Assembly (NCBI GenBank): GCA_046291875.1
Contig: JBKBSF010000011.1
Coordinates: 62,001 to 126,000 of the forward strand
DNA from: SKVR01 sp046291875
GTDB taxonomy: Bacteria; Bacteroidota; Bacteroidia; Bacteroidales; UBA7960
Length of the DNA stretch: 64,000 bases
Reading direction: 5' to 3'
How positions within the stretch are numbered: the stretch's first letter is position 1; every line of letters begins with the position of its first letter. A program made the position numbers and the translations under genes. The notes beneath the pieces were generated by a model, which did no database searches, was not told the DNA's origin, and saw only the letters and a list, made by a program, of their open reading frames with translations. Of this stretch, positions 41,501 to 51,300 are shown piece by piece.

Positions 41501-43009
41501 AGAGCCCGTTTGATGCGTACGGGATTCAGGGTAGACTATCTTAATACCGCCTATTCTTTTGCACATGATCTGGAAGTAGGCAAAGATTTTTTCCGGTTCG
41601 AAAACCTTGTGCTCAACGATACACTGGGCAATTCCGCATTGGTAAGTGGGGTAGTAAGGCACGAAAATTTCTTCAATTTTTCGGTAGATATCACCTTCAG
41701 GCCCGAACGTCTGGCAGTACTCAATACCCAGCCCCATCACAACGATCTGTTTTATGGCAGGGCCTTTGCTTCAGGGTTGTTCAGGGTGCATGGCCCGGTA
41801 AATAACATCGTAATGGATATTTCTGCTCAGGCCAACCGGGGTACTCAAATCTTTCTGCCTCTCGATTATACCGGTGAGCTTACAGAATCTCATTTTATTA
41901 CCTTTGTTTCTCCCGACAAACAAGCTCCTTTGCCTGCAACCTCTTCCAGGACCGACTTTATGGGCTTCACCATGAACTTTGACCTGGAGGTTACACCAGA
42001 GGCTGAAATACAAATGATCTTCGACTCACAGATTGGCGATATTCTCAGGGGCAGAGGTTTTGGTAATCTTAAATTTGAGATCGATCAGCAAGGAGCATTT
42101 CATATGTATGGCGATTATACCGTACAGGAGGGAGATTATTTGTTTACTCTTCAGAATCTTATCAATAAACGGTTTAGGATGGAACAGGGAGGAACCATTC
42201 GTTGGACGGGAGATCCCTATGATGCCGATGTTGACATCAGAGCATTGTACCGTTTGCGTACGTCGTTGTTTGATCTGGCGGCCAACCAGACCGATACATC
42301 CGATTTTTATCGCAGAAGGGTACCTGTAGAAACAGTGTTGCATTTGCAGGATAAGCTCTTTAACCCCACCATCAGCTTTGCCATACAGATGCCTGGGGGC
42401 GACGAGGCTACCCGTGAAATGATTGAGCGGATCATTACCACAGAGCAGGAAATGAACCGCCAGGTTTTTTCTCTGCTTATCCTCAACCGGTTTGTGCCTC
42501 CCGAAGATGGTTTCAATACCGCACTTGGGTATGGAATGGGCTCTACCTCTTCGGAGCTGCTCTCCAATCAGCTCAGCAACTGGTTGTCGCAGATCAGCTC
42601 AGATTTCGATATCGGGATTAACTACCGGCCTGGCGATGAGATCAGCAGCCAGGAGCTTGAGGTAGCTCTCTCAACACAGCTCTTCGACGATAGAGTCGTA
42701 ATTGATGGCAACGTGGGAGTGGCTGGTAATCATCCGGCCGCCCAGCAAAGAGCAAGCAACATTATTGGAGACGTGAATGTAGAGGTGAAGATTACCCCGG
42801 AAGGTAAGTTCAGGATTAAGGCTTTCAATCGTTCCAATACCTTTGATGTGCTCAACACTACTGCCCCTTATACCCAGGGCGTGGGTGTTTTTTACCGGCG
42901 CGAATTTGATAACCTGAGCGAATTGTTTCGCAGGCGCAAAAGAACGGTTCAGGAAACTCCTTACCTGGAAGAGCTGGAATACTCCGGAGAGGAAGCACGG
43001 AGTGAATAA
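38498..43009 (+). CDS. TamB-like translocation and assembly module protein (paralogue 1)
   Basis: About 1,500 residues. One N-terminal membrane anchor (YIVLITLVVMFIIPALFYATL) is followed by a very long beta-rich region and a C-terminal TamB (DUF490) domain with GDYLFTLQNLINKRFRMEQG and IRWTGDPYDADVDI. TamB spans the periplasm, carrying lipids or assisting outer-membrane protein assembly. There is no in-frame ATG at the proper N-terminus. I place the start at ATT 38498, 7 nt after AAGGAGG, but TTG 38522 or a frameshift from ATG 38463 are equally possible. It is convergent with the AI-2E gene. A second TamB paralogue at 48324 lies with tamL. Confidence 0.85.
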   Translation: MKKTRYIVLITLVVMFIIPALFYATLRSARVQTWLAAKAAAYLSQELDATVSVGGVNITWYMNVVLEDISLMDKQEQPLLYARRMVFDMHRISLSRRSLTVNKLLFDQASVGMTRYAGDEDYNFKFLIDYFDRQEKADTFALPPWNVVLRSFEFRNSGLSLSDYNSIPSDYGFDPSQFAFGDLNLLIEDIVFESDSLWATVSHFSVAESRGLRLEELSAHLFISPTASTARNMVIRTSDSQLELDVLLSYDNYQALGDFFHQVDLQIDVKPSLLRLYDLAYFMPSVYGLDHRLNLQGSLSGKLSNLRASNMNIRYGLWSNFQGSFQLVGLPNVEETFLNFSVNRFVTTRKDLESFRLPLRYGSGFLQLPPESQALGMINFSGNFTGFIYDFVAYGQFQTALGRISTDLAIISNDDFTDIRYRGNLSTSGFDLGALLGNQSSFGSIALRAGLTGSGTSLSNLQVDMTGQVQSLQFRGYNYKNINVSGYFSNKRFNGNLLVNDPNLFVDFSGLMDFGGEVPSLNFTAQIDNADLTRLNIYQRDSLYSSMLSTIISVRGRGSNLDNMEGEIEALKTTYHERHIAEDTPGHQYRTDRMRLVSDLLQEGQKIIRLESDFLDMQMEGDVNPEHVGLALEAVLSNYLPAGFPVKTNGRKKGNRVEAQILLKHTQPLTHIFFPSLQLADNTHLTAHFDLEQKSLTVEGASDYFVFGNSQLTHLTLDMKGAGEELVVQTQANRFFLSDSIWMDGFNFSGRAHHDSISLDAHWHNTLSPRLNKGMIKGRGLMLGRESAWFSFDPQSYAVVNDSLWALGHHNRIVLDTAMVSVENLLIYKKDEYLRVDGVLSKNPMDVMKINLNNFNVESLSFLLRDRKVDFAGISSGELTLSNLQEAPHIAANLLIRDFAFNHDHLGDLSLNSIWDASYKAFRIDAEIIYHGNVGTNRPVVARGYFYPEREDDNFDIDIVIENLRMSVFGRYLEAFASNFRGIASGNLRLEGPMAAPELRGRARLMRTGFRVDYLNTAYSFAHDLEVGKDFFRFENLVLNDTLGNSALVSGVVRHENFFNFSVDITFRPERLAVLNTQPHHNDLFYGRAFASGLFRVHGPVNNIVMDISAQANRGTQIFLPLDYTGELTESHFITFVSPDKQAPLPATSSRTDFMGFTMNFDLEVTPEAEIQMIFDSQIGDILRGRGFGNLKFEIDQQGAFHMYGDYTVQEGDYLFTLQNLINKRFRMEQGGTIRWTGDPYDADVDIRALYRLRTSLFDLAANQTDTSDFYRRRVPVETVLHLQDKLFNPTISFAIQMPGGDEATREMIERIITTEQEMNRQVFSLLILNRFVPPEDGFNTALGYGMGSTSSELLSNQLSNWLSQISSDFDIGINYRPGDEISSQELEVALSTQLFDDRVVIDGNVGVAGNHPAAQQRASNIIGDVNVEVKITPEGKFRIKAFNRSNTFDVLNTTAPYTQGVGVFYRREFDNLSELFRRRKRTVQETPYLEELEYSGEEARSE

Positions 43010-43020
43010 TCCATGTCGGG

Positions 43021-44148
43021 CTAAATTTTGAATCTTCCCCTAACTTCCCTGAGGCGCTCGCGCAGTGATTTTCGGTTCATCTTCTTCTGAGCCGATTTGG
43101 TATCGCCCAGCAAAAAGGCGTAGGGCTCCATTCCTTCCACCTCATCAAATATAACTTTAAGGATGGCCATGCCAGGAATAAAGAGGATCATACCTGCCAG
43201 TCCCCATATAAAATTGCCCACAAACAGAGCTATGATGGTCATTAGCGGGTTCATAGATACTTTTCCACCTACAATTTTTGGGGTAAAAAGATTGCTTTCA
43301 AACACCTGAATGATCCAGAACGCTAAAAACACCCCTATGGGATACCAGAGGGAATCTTTGGTGAGGAAGGCATACATAATGGGCAAGGTTGCACCGATAA
43401 AGGGACCAAGAAAAGGAATTACATTCAAAAGGGCCGCAAAGCCGGCAAACAGGAATGCGTGTCCGATGCCCAGGCTGAGAAGAGCAATGCTGTTGAGTAC
43501 CGCAAGGATACATATTACTACAAACATACCGCTGATGTAGTTCTGCACAACAAGCTTGATTTTTGAAATGGCATTGCGCACCTTCAGGCGATGGCGATCG
43601 TCGAACGACATTAGCAGAAAATCGATCAGAAAATGTCTGAAGTACAGAAAGAGGAAAATGTAGATGGGCATGATGAAAACCATAGTGAGAGTGCCAGCTG
43701 TGGCAATAACCCCCTGGGTAAGGCTGCTGGCATTTTCATACAGGTAGTTGAATACGGCATCCTGGATCATATCGGCAGATATGGGTACCACGCCATCAAG
43801 GTTCTCTTCAATAAACCCATTGAGTATGCCCAGGTAATAGCTTACCCGCTCTTCAAGTAAGGAGAGATCGCCACTGAACCGCAATATCTGGTTGTAGAAA
43901 AAATAAACCAGTGCACTGAGCAAGGCTACCATTGATACTACGCTGATAAAGACTGCAAGTACCTTGGGCACTTTGATTTTTTCCATCCAGGTGGTAAAGG
44001 GGCTGATGAGTATGGCCAGCAAACCCGATACCAGCAGGGGCACCAGGATGGATTTGGCCTCGCGCATGATAAACACGATAAGGATGATCAGCAGTAGCAG
44101 TATGGTAAGCCTGAGGTAAAAAGGAAGTTTGATCTGCATAATGGTCAA
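43021..44148 (-). CDS. AI-2E family transporter (PerM-like permease)
   Basis: 375 residues with about eight membrane helices. The N-terminal block (LILIVFIMREAKSILVPLLV), the mid-protein VIPFLGPFIGATLP and the C-terminal GAGGxxxxP-like region VSMNPLMTIIALFVGNFIWG are family features. The family includes TqsA (AI-2 export) and sodium/proton antiporters, so the substrate is open. Its ATG overlaps the stop of the upstream VanY-like gene by 4 bp. Confidence 0.88.
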   Translation of the reverse strand: MTIMQIKLPFYLRLTILLLLIILIVFIMREAKSILVPLLVSGLLAILISPFTTWMEKIKVPKVLAVFISVVSMVALLSALVYFFYNQILRFSGDLSLLEERVSYYLGILNGFIEENLDGVVPISADMIQDAVFNYLYENASSLTQGVIATAGTLTMVFIMPIYIFLFLYFRHFLIDFLLMSFDDRHRLKVRNAISKIKLVVQNYISGMFVVICILAVLNSIALLSLGIGHAFLFAGFAALLNVIPFLGPFIGATLPIMYAFLTKDSLWYPIGVFLAFWIIQVFESNLFTPKIVGGKVSMNPLMTIIALFVGNFIWGLAGMILFIPGMAILKVIFDEVEGMEPYAFLLGDTKSAQKKMNRKSLRERLREVRGRFKI

Positions 44149-45053
44149 TGGGATGAAAAGTTAAGACATTGTTCGTCGATAGCAAGTACATAGTGGGATA
44201 TAACCTGTATCAATGGCGCTGTTTCATATCCCGAAAAACCTGTAATATGGCTGTACTGCACCTGTTGCCTGAAGTTCTCCAGGTATTTGGCAGAAGCAGG
44301 CATGTACGACCAGTGCCATTTCTCTTCCTCATACCCGGTTCTGTTGTTGTGCGATTTGGAGGTATAAGGTTGGCAAAACCCAAACAGTGGTGCGTTCTGC
44401 TGGAGCCATTGGTACTCGCGCAGCCCGCGTCCGGAGCTGAAGTAGCTGTTGTTGAGGCTGTTGATGTCGATGTCGGTGCCCCAGTGGTGGCGTGAGGTGC
44501 CAGGCATAGCACTGAAGCGGAGTATCTCAAGAGCCCTTTGGGTAGGATCGGTGATACTGGTGGCATTGATATTGCCACTGAGGGTTTGTCTTCCGTTCCA
44601 TTTGTCTTCCCAGATCCTTTTCTGATGGTCGAAGCTGCGAAAAGCCGAAATAATGGTAAGCTGAATGCCCTCTGCTGCAGCTGCCTCATGCATTAGCCTG
44701 AAAGCATCGAGCGCACGGTGGTGCATAAACATACCATTTCGGTTTGCCAGAGACCTGTCTAAGGGTGCAAGGCTGTCATGATTATGATCGATCTTACCGA
44801 GCAATGTATTCATGTCAAGGATTTTCGGAGGTTTTTGCATTTCAGTGGGTTGAGGCGAAGGTTCCAGTGTGTCAATTGCCAGGGACTGATCTGTCGGTAC
44901 CGATGATATTGAGCCTGATCCCTTGAAACGGCAATGGCGCGATCCAACCAGCAGTAAAGCCATCAATACCATAAACAGTATAAACCATTTTGATCTGTTT
45001 CTTTTCGATCTTTTTGCGCACATGAATTGTTTAATTTTCAGAGAAACCTTCAA
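44145..45053 (-). CDS. VanY-type D-alanyl-D-alanine carboxypeptidase (M15)
   Basis: 302 residues; an ATG at 45023 is an alternative start that fits the promoter box better. A basic N-terminus precedes one membrane helix (FILFMVLMALLLVG), so the enzyme is anchored with its domain in the periplasm. M15B zinc-peptidase motifs are clear: ISAFRSFDHQKRIW, PGTSRHHWGTDIDI (first zinc His and Asp) and EEKWHWSYMP (catalytic Glu and zinc His). It trims the terminal D-Ala of peptidoglycan stems. It is coupled to the AI-2E gene. Confidence 0.9.
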   Translation of the reverse strand: MKVSLKIKQFMCAKRSKRNRSKWFILFMVLMALLLVGSRHCRFKGSGSISSVPTDQSLAIDTLEPSPQPTEMQKPPKILDMNTLLGKIDHNHDSLAPLDRSLANRNGMFMHHRALDAFRLMHEAAAAEGIQLTIISAFRSFDHQKRIWEDKWNGRQTLSGNINATSITDPTQRALEILRFSAMPGTSRHHWGTDIDINSLNNSYFSSGRGLREYQWLQQNAPLFGFCQPYTSKSHNNRTGYEEEKWHWSYMPASAKYLENFRQQVQYSHITGFSGYETAPLIQVISHYVLAIDEQCLNFSSH

Positions 45054-45060
45054 TCCATGT

Positions 45061-45068
45061 CAAATTTA
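45061..45068 (-). promoter_or_regulatory. -7 box of the vanY-like/AI-2E unit
   Basis: TAAATTTG on the minus strand, an exact TAnnTTTG match. Transcription would start almost at the ATG at 45053, which favours the alternative start at 45023. Confidence 0.5.
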
Positions 45069-45111
45069 CGCAAATCGTTGACAAAATCGGGAGGTTTGAA
45101 TGGCAAAAGAC

Positions 45112-45119
45112 TAAATTTG
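45112..45119 (+). promoter_or_regulatory. -7 box of the LOG-family gene
   Basis: TAAATTTG, an exact TAnnTTTG match, 35 nt before the ATG at 45155. It is divergent from the box at 45061-45068. No -33 TTTG was found at 18-20 nt. Confidence 0.55.
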
Positions 45120-45154
45120 TGCAATGAAGAAATCCTAAACCAAAAAGAGAAATT

Positions 45155-45967
45155 ATGACAAAGATTTTGAAAGCCTACGAAAATATTGATTTTCTGAAAT
45201 CGCCATCGGCGCGTATTCTGCGGATCATGTCAGAATTTGTAGAGCCCAATGCGCGGTTTCAGCAACAAAAAATAAAAGATACAGTAGTTTTTTTTGGTTC
45301 GGCCCGACTTCCGTCCCGGGAGCAAGCCGAGAAAGATCTCAATGCGTTGAAGGCTATGGATAATCCTGATCCTGCAGCCCTCAAAAAGGCGGAGATCAAT
45401 CTGAAAAATTCGCGCTACTATGAGGATGCTGTAGAACTCTCCCGGCGGGTAACACAGTGGTCAATGAAAAACTATTACCACAACGGACGCAGATACGTGG
45501 TTTGCACAGGCGGTGGCCCTGGCATTATGGAGGCAGCCAACAAAGGTGCCCATCTTGCAGGAGGCAAATCGGTAGGGCTCAATATCAGTTTGCCTTTCGA
45601 ACAGTTTGCCAACCCCTACCTTGAAGATGAGCTCAACTTTGAGTTCCACTACTTTTTTATGCGCAAGTTTTGGTTTGCCTATCCGGCCAAGGCTATCGTA
45701 ATATTTCCGGGTGGTTTTGGCACCCTGGATGAACTGGCGGAGATTCTCACCCTTGTACAAACCGGAAAGATCAAGAAAGAGATGAAAATACTGATCTACG
45801 ACAGCCACTACTGGAATGATATTATCAATTTCAGTAAGTTTGCCGAGCATGGAATGATCAGCGAAGAAGACCTTCAGCTTTTCAAAATGTGCGACTCAGT
45901 AGATGAGATGGAGAAAGAGCTCATGGAGCACTTCGAAAAGATGAAAGACAAGGATAAGCTGATGTAA
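45155..45967 (+). CDS. LOG-family nucleotide 5'-monophosphate phosphoribohydrolase
   Basis: 270 residues. The Rossmann-like LOG fold shows VVFFGSARLPSREQA, VVCTGGGPGIMEAANKGAHLAG and the catalytic PGGFGTLDELAEILT. Family members release a nucleobase from nucleoside monophosphates (cytokinin activation in plants) and are often mis-named lysine decarboxylases. The extended N-terminus of about 60 residues with a coiled segment marks the longer bacterial subgroup. Convergent with tamL, 6 bp apart, with no terminator visible. Confidence 0.88.
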   Translation: MTKILKAYENIDFLKSPSARILRIMSEFVEPNARFQQQKIKDTVVFFGSARLPSREQAEKDLNALKAMDNPDPAALKKAEINLKNSRYYEDAVELSRRVTQWSMKNYYHNGRRYVVCTGGGPGIMEAANKGAHLAGGKSVGLNISLPFEQFANPYLEDELNFEFHYFFMRKFWFAYPAKAIVIFPGGFGTLDELAEILTLVQTGKIKKEMKILIYDSHYWNDIINFSKFAEHGMISEEDLQLFKMCDSVDEMEKELMEHFEKMKDKDKLM

Positions 45968-45973
45968 ATCTTC

Positions 45974-48334
45974 TCAGAAGGGATAGCCAATGGCTATATT
46001 CAGCAACAGATTATCGCGTCGCCAGGTGCGGTCCAGTGGTTTTACAGGCTGGAAGTATCCTGGCGACGAATCGTATGGAACGGCCAGTGGAAATGCCAGG
46101 TCGAAGCGCAGAATGAAGAAAGTAAAATCGAATCGGATCCCAAAACCGGTGCCCAGGGCTATCTGACTGAGGAATTGATCTGCTGTAAACTGCCCTCCGG
46201 GAGCATTTTCTCTTTCCCTGATATTCCAGACGTTTCCTGCATCGGCAAACAAGGCTCCTTTCAGAATGGGGGTCATGCTGAAGCGATATTCTGCACTGAA
46301 TTCCAGTTTGATCTCTCCCGATTGATAAACATTAAGAGATGTAGAGAGAGTGTCGGGCGATAGGTAAGAACCGGGCCCCAGCGATCGTGGGTGAAAAGCC
46401 CTTATGCCATTGCTACCCCCGGCAGTGAATAGCTTCACATAAGGCAAGGTTTCGGAGTTGCCGTAAGGAACCCCTATGCCGGCTGCCAGGCGTGTTGCCA
46501 GGCGTTGGCCTTTGCCCATGTTCAGGTAGTAGCGTAAGTCAAAATCGGTTTTGGTAAACTGCGAGAAGCTTTGTTTAAAAATGCCATAGCCTCCCTGGGG
46601 CAGGGGGGTGGCAAGGCCCAGAACATCTGCAAAAAGATAGGTGAGATTACCTGAAAGATCAAGGTTGTAGTTAAAGTACCAGGCATGCCTGGCGGGGCCA
46701 CGTAATTGGGTATTCCAGTAGGAAGAAAACTCAGATCCCAGCAGAAACTGCTCAAATAACCCCCTGCGAAGCAAAACATCCTGCGAGAAGAACTGCTCAT
46801 ACTCAGGAGAAACATTCCCCAGAGAAAAGATGTTGAATACAAAAGGAGAATAACGGTATTGTGAAGTAACTGATTGGTTCCATACATATTGCCACTGGCT
46901 ACGCAGGGACGATACGCTGAATGCATCTGTTCTTCGCAGAAGGTTGAAGGATAAGGATATATTGGTTTTAGGAACAAAGCGTGTTGAAACATTGCTTATG
47001 CCAAAAGGAGCTACAAACCGGGGGATGCTCAGCTCAGAGGATATCCCTGCTTCCAGCGATGCTGCCTGGCGCTCGCGCTGCCCCAGAAGTGTTTCCCAGG
47101 CTCCATCCAGGTTGAGGCTGAAGTGCTCCGCCCCCGACAGAAAGTTTCGGTTATTAAATGAGACGGTAAGTCCGGGACCTGCAAAATTGGTTGACTTTGA
47201 TACCCCCCGCAGCTCTGTGCTGAGGCTTTTCTTTTCCATAGGAGTTAACAAAATCCGCACATCAAGCCGGGGTTCGCCGGATGATGTGTTTTCGAAAAAA
47301 CGAATATTCACAAACTTGAATACTCCCAGCCCCATCAGGTGGGTAAGGGTAAGGTCGTGATCTTTGATGCTGTAGTATTCTCCAGACTTAAGGAAGATTG
47401 CCCTTGCCAGGGTATTTTCCCTGAACTGCCCATGGTTGTTGAGAAGAAATACTCCTGATGCAAGCTTTACGGTATCGGCTTCATGCCGGATTTCATGGGC
47501 TGTGAGGCTATGGTCGGCATTGATGTATACATTGCCAATTTTTTGTTTAACCAGTGCATGTGTGGGTGTATTGGCCTTGATGGTAAGCTCCAGGTTTACA
47601 CTGCGCGAAGCATACAGGGTATCTGCCCTGAAAAGCAGGAAGTCGTGATGGAAAAAGAAATAACCTTGCTCTCTGAGATTGCGCGCAATTCGCTCTCTTT
47701 CCTCCCTGAGCACCGACAGCCGGTAAGGTTGTCCGGATCGGATCAGGCTCTCTTCAGCCATGGTATTGATGGCCACACCAATTTCAGTGTCGGCAGATAT
47801 TGTGCTGATCTGATCAATAATAAAGGGTGGATTCAAGCTTATGGTAAATGTTACGCCTGCTTTTTTTCTTCCTTCCCGGATCTTGTGCTCGATGGTAGGG
47901 TCGAAAAAACCAAGGTTGAAAAGCCGGTTTTCCATAAGCCTTTCACCTCTCTCAAGGTCGAAATCCTCAAACAAAACCGGAGGGCGACCAAACCTGTTTT
48001 TTAATTGTCTGCCAATGTAAGTGCGGGGTTCATCTCCTGCAATGTTGTAAAGCCAGAGGCGTGTTCTCCACCATAAAAACCTCTCATTGGGTTGTGGGCG
48101 CAGTACCCTTTGCAGTTCGGCTTCGATCTCTGGTTTGTTCCTTATCTTTTCATCCGATTCAATATTGATCTTACTGCCAGTATACAGCTGCTGCCCTTCC
48201 TCCAGGTATCTGAGATTGGAACATGAACTCAGTGCCACTATCGCCAGCAGGGCAGAAAGAAAAGCCAGTAGTGCACTCCTGTGCGAGGGTTTGTATGGGT
48301 TTATGTGGTGGGTTTTCCGCATCTTAGTCTTCAT
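45974..48334 (-). CDS. tamL: TamL: lipoprotein TamA/BamA-like outer-membrane protein
   Basis: 786 residues (ATG at 48322 is an alternative start). The signal sequence ends in ALSSC with lipobox Cys38, so unlike proteobacterial TamA it is a lipoprotein. The N-terminal half holds POTRA domains, and the C-terminal part is a BamA-type barrel (FTAGGSNGIRAFHPRSLGPG carries the lid/loop 6 motif; GFGIRFDFTFFILRFDLAFP is a terminal strand). It is directly downstream of a tamB paralogue and overlaps its 3' end by 11 bp. The pair would form the TAM machine joining inner and outer membranes. Confidence 0.9.
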   Translation of the reverse strand: MKTKMRKTHHINPYKPSHRSALLAFLSALLAIVALSSCSNLRYLEEGQQLYTGSKINIESDEKIRNKPEIEAELQRVLRPQPNERFLWWRTRLWLYNIAGDEPRTYIGRQLKNRFGRPPVLFEDFDLERGERLMENRLFNLGFFDPTIEHKIREGRKKAGVTFTISLNPPFIIDQISTISADTEIGVAINTMAEESLIRSGQPYRLSVLREERERIARNLREQGYFFFHHDFLLFRADTLYASRSVNLELTIKANTPTHALVKQKIGNVYINADHSLTAHEIRHEADTVKLASGVFLLNNHGQFRENTLARAIFLKSGEYYSIKDHDLTLTHLMGLGVFKFVNIRFFENTSSGEPRLDVRILLTPMEKKSLSTELRGVSKSTNFAGPGLTVSFNNRNFLSGAEHFSLNLDGAWETLLGQRERQAASLEAGISSELSIPRFVAPFGISNVSTRFVPKTNISLSFNLLRRTDAFSVSSLRSQWQYVWNQSVTSQYRYSPFVFNIFSLGNVSPEYEQFFSQDVLLRRGLFEQFLLGSEFSSYWNTQLRGPARHAWYFNYNLDLSGNLTYLFADVLGLATPLPQGGYGIFKQSFSQFTKTDFDLRYYLNMGKGQRLATRLAAGIGVPYGNSETLPYVKLFTAGGSNGIRAFHPRSLGPGSYLSPDTLSTSLNVYQSGEIKLEFSAEYRFSMTPILKGALFADAGNVWNIRERENAPGGQFTADQFLSQIALGTGFGIRFDFTFFILRFDLAFPLAVPYDSSPGYFQPVKPLDRTWRRDNLLLNIAIGYPF

Positions 48335-51300
48335 TTTGAGTTTGATCAGGTGTTTCCGTTTGATCAGTCTCTATCTGGGTCTCTTTCTCCTTTCGGGCAA
48401 AGAGCTCCCTGAACTTATTGTAGCTTCTGGAGAAAAGCAGGGCAATGCCAGTTTCGATTACCTGGCCATCAAAAATATCTGCATAGTTTTTCGTGCGGAA
48501 ACCTCTCAACCGAAGGTTCCCTTCGGGGGTAAGCAAATACTCGATGGAGAAATCTCCGGCAATATCTGTTGCCTCCCTGTTTCTGCGGGTTTCGTCTTCC
48601 AGCTCAATATTTCCGCCAACGGTAACTCTGACCCTGTCGTCGAAGAAATTCTGAGATACTTCCAGTTGCAATTCTGTTCTTCCCACTTCCTGCCCATCTG
48701 CAAAATCTACAAAAGATTCAACTTCAAAGTTAATGTCTAGCCCCCTGATGTATCGGCTACTCAAACGGTTGAGCTGCTGGGTTAGTATCTGGCTTGCCGA
48801 TGATCGAGCGGTAGATTCGAAACCACCTCCGGTACCCAGAGAGGCAAGAGGGTTCTCCTGAACAAAATGTCCGAGCATGAGCAGGGCAAAAACCTGCTTG
48901 TTGAGTTCTGAGGGGTTCTGGTTGAGCTGATTGATCCTTGCCATGAGGGTGCCGTCGAGGGCGTTCTGGTGTTCCTGTGGAAGGTTCAGTTCAAAGCTTA
49001 TCTGGGGTTCATTGAGGTTTCCGCGCATGCGCAGAAATACCTGGAAGGGAAACTGTTGACGCAGAGCCGCTCCCTGGGTAGTGCCCATCTGCTGCACCAG
49101 CAAATCGCGGGCATGGGTGCGTACGCTGAAAATGGCCGTAAGGTCTACCTGTGCCTGCATGGGGTCGCCACTCCAAACGATATGACTTCCGGGTTGAATG
49201 CGGAAGTTTCGCCTGATGAAGTCATAAAAGGTAAGCAGGTATTCCCCATCGGTAATCTCATAGCGTCCGGAGAGTGTAATTCTGCCACCGGGATCAATGC
49301 CAAAGCTTAGCAGTCCTCCTCCCTTCACTTCTACAAAGTCGCCGGCGTAGCGGTCTATGATAATGCGTACATCTGTTTGGGGGTCAATTTCCATGTTTAC
49401 ACTCAGATCGAGGATGTCGAAGGTGGGGCCCTGCACTTGCTGTGGTGCAGCCTGACGTGCCATTTGCAGGAACAGTGTGTCGCGGGTTTGCACGAATTCC
49501 ACCACCCCATCGTCGCCGATTGCTTCCGGAAGGCTCTGGGGCAGGATCAGTGTAAGCCCGGAGCCTTCATTGAGCTTGATGCGCCCGTCGATAGTGGGGT
49601 TGTTTTGCGTGCCGCGCAATCGCAGGTCGGTATCTACCAGAATGCGTCCATGATAGATCTCGTTCTGTCCTGGCCTCACGTTCATCAGGAGGAAATTTCT
49701 TGAGTTCAGATTGAGGTTAAAACCCACCTGGTTGAGATCAGTAATATCAATAGACCCCATAAGGTTAGCTCTTCTTCCTGCAGAATCCTCAAGGGCAAGG
49801 TTTTGAAAACGCAACTGACTTCGGTCGAAGCGGATGGTTTCGCCTCTGATAAAGTAACCTGCATTGAGAGCAGGAACCCTGAAGGCGGTTTCATTGATAT
49901 TGAGGTTTCCGGAAATCAGGGGTGCGTCGGGTGTGCCATTGATCTGCATGCGGCCACTCAGGAAGCCGCGCAGGTGGGTAATGTGTCCTGCTGCAAAACT
50001 CTCGAAGGTGGGCAGGTCAAGCCTTTGCAGGTTGACATCGAATTGCATGGCAGGTTGAGGCCCCGTTTGGTAGTTGCCATTGATAGAAAGATTGGTAAGT
50101 TCACTGCGAAGAGTGGCAAGGATGTTATAGCGGTCCTGCACGGGGTTGTCGGCCTTCAGCGTGATGTTGCCCAGGGTATCGCCATCAAAGCTGAAGTTAT
50201 CTATGGTCAGATCGGCTAAAAAGGCAGGGGTTTCAAAGATGTTTTTCAGGCTGAGACTTCCATTGAAAACACCTCCGATGGGGGGTATTTGTCCAGATGC
50301 AAATTCGGTAAGTCTTCCCAGGTCAATGTCTTTAAAGTTCAGATCTACAATTGCATAAAGTTCTTCCTGCTGCCGGCTTTGGGCAATAAGGTGCCGGGAA
50401 CCACTCTGCAATGCAAAGTTCTGAACTTCTATATAGGGAGGAGCCAGCCTGATCTGGTTGTCCTGAGAGATGGTCCAGTTTTCGCCATTGATCAAAAGGG
50501 GAGAAGTGTCGAGGCTGAATATGCGCAGGGTGTCCTGCTGGGTGAGGCTCCCTCCAAAATGATACAGCGGTTGCGACAGATGATCGTTGAAGGCCAGCTG
50601 GAAAAGAAATACCTCATTGGCAAAACTTCCGGTCATTACAAAATCTCTTAAGGGAATATCGTTGAAATTCAGTCTGTTGAGGTCCATGGTCATCTCCAAC
50701 TGGCTTTCATCCGAAATAACTTTAAGTTTGAATTCTTCCAATTCCAGATTAGCATACCCTGCCGCAGGCAGATTAGCTTCAAGAGTAAGAAACTGATCTC
50801 TGCTGTTGTAAGATGCGTTTACCTGCAAGGTGTCGGAATAGGACAGCCCTGGCAACACCACTTCCGTAAGGAATGCATCAGGAACTACCTGCATATCAAA
50901 TTCAAAACGTTTAGCATCGGTTTCTGAAGTGTCCTTTATCCCCAGGTCGTAATAATGCGAAAAGTGTGCTCCCAGGATGCCGGGCAGAAGCGCCGGGCTG
51001 AAGTTGCCCCGGTAGTCTGCACTGGCAAAAGGCGATTGTAACTGCAGATGATAGTTGCTGGGTTCTGCCTGGCTTGATAACTGAAAAGCTGGCAGAGAAT
51101 AAATCTTCCCTTCGAAAGCAATCTGCGTGTTGCTCAGGTTCAGATTTCCACTGAAGAAGTCTTCGGTATTGAAAACTAGTTTCGAGTCCAGGCGGGTTCT
51201 TACCAGGAAGTCGTGTTCCATAATGCCCAGCTGTTTTAGGTGTGCGTAGCCAAGCACCATGAAAGCTTCTGCCGAAGGAGTTTCTGCAAACAATCCGTAA

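Noticed and set aside
43062..43100. A fourth copy of the 135-nt element, suggested by TTCGGTTCATCTTCTT near 43068
   Set aside because: It also occurs in copy 1, but lies inside the AI-2E coding sequence without either conserved end, so it is chance similarity.
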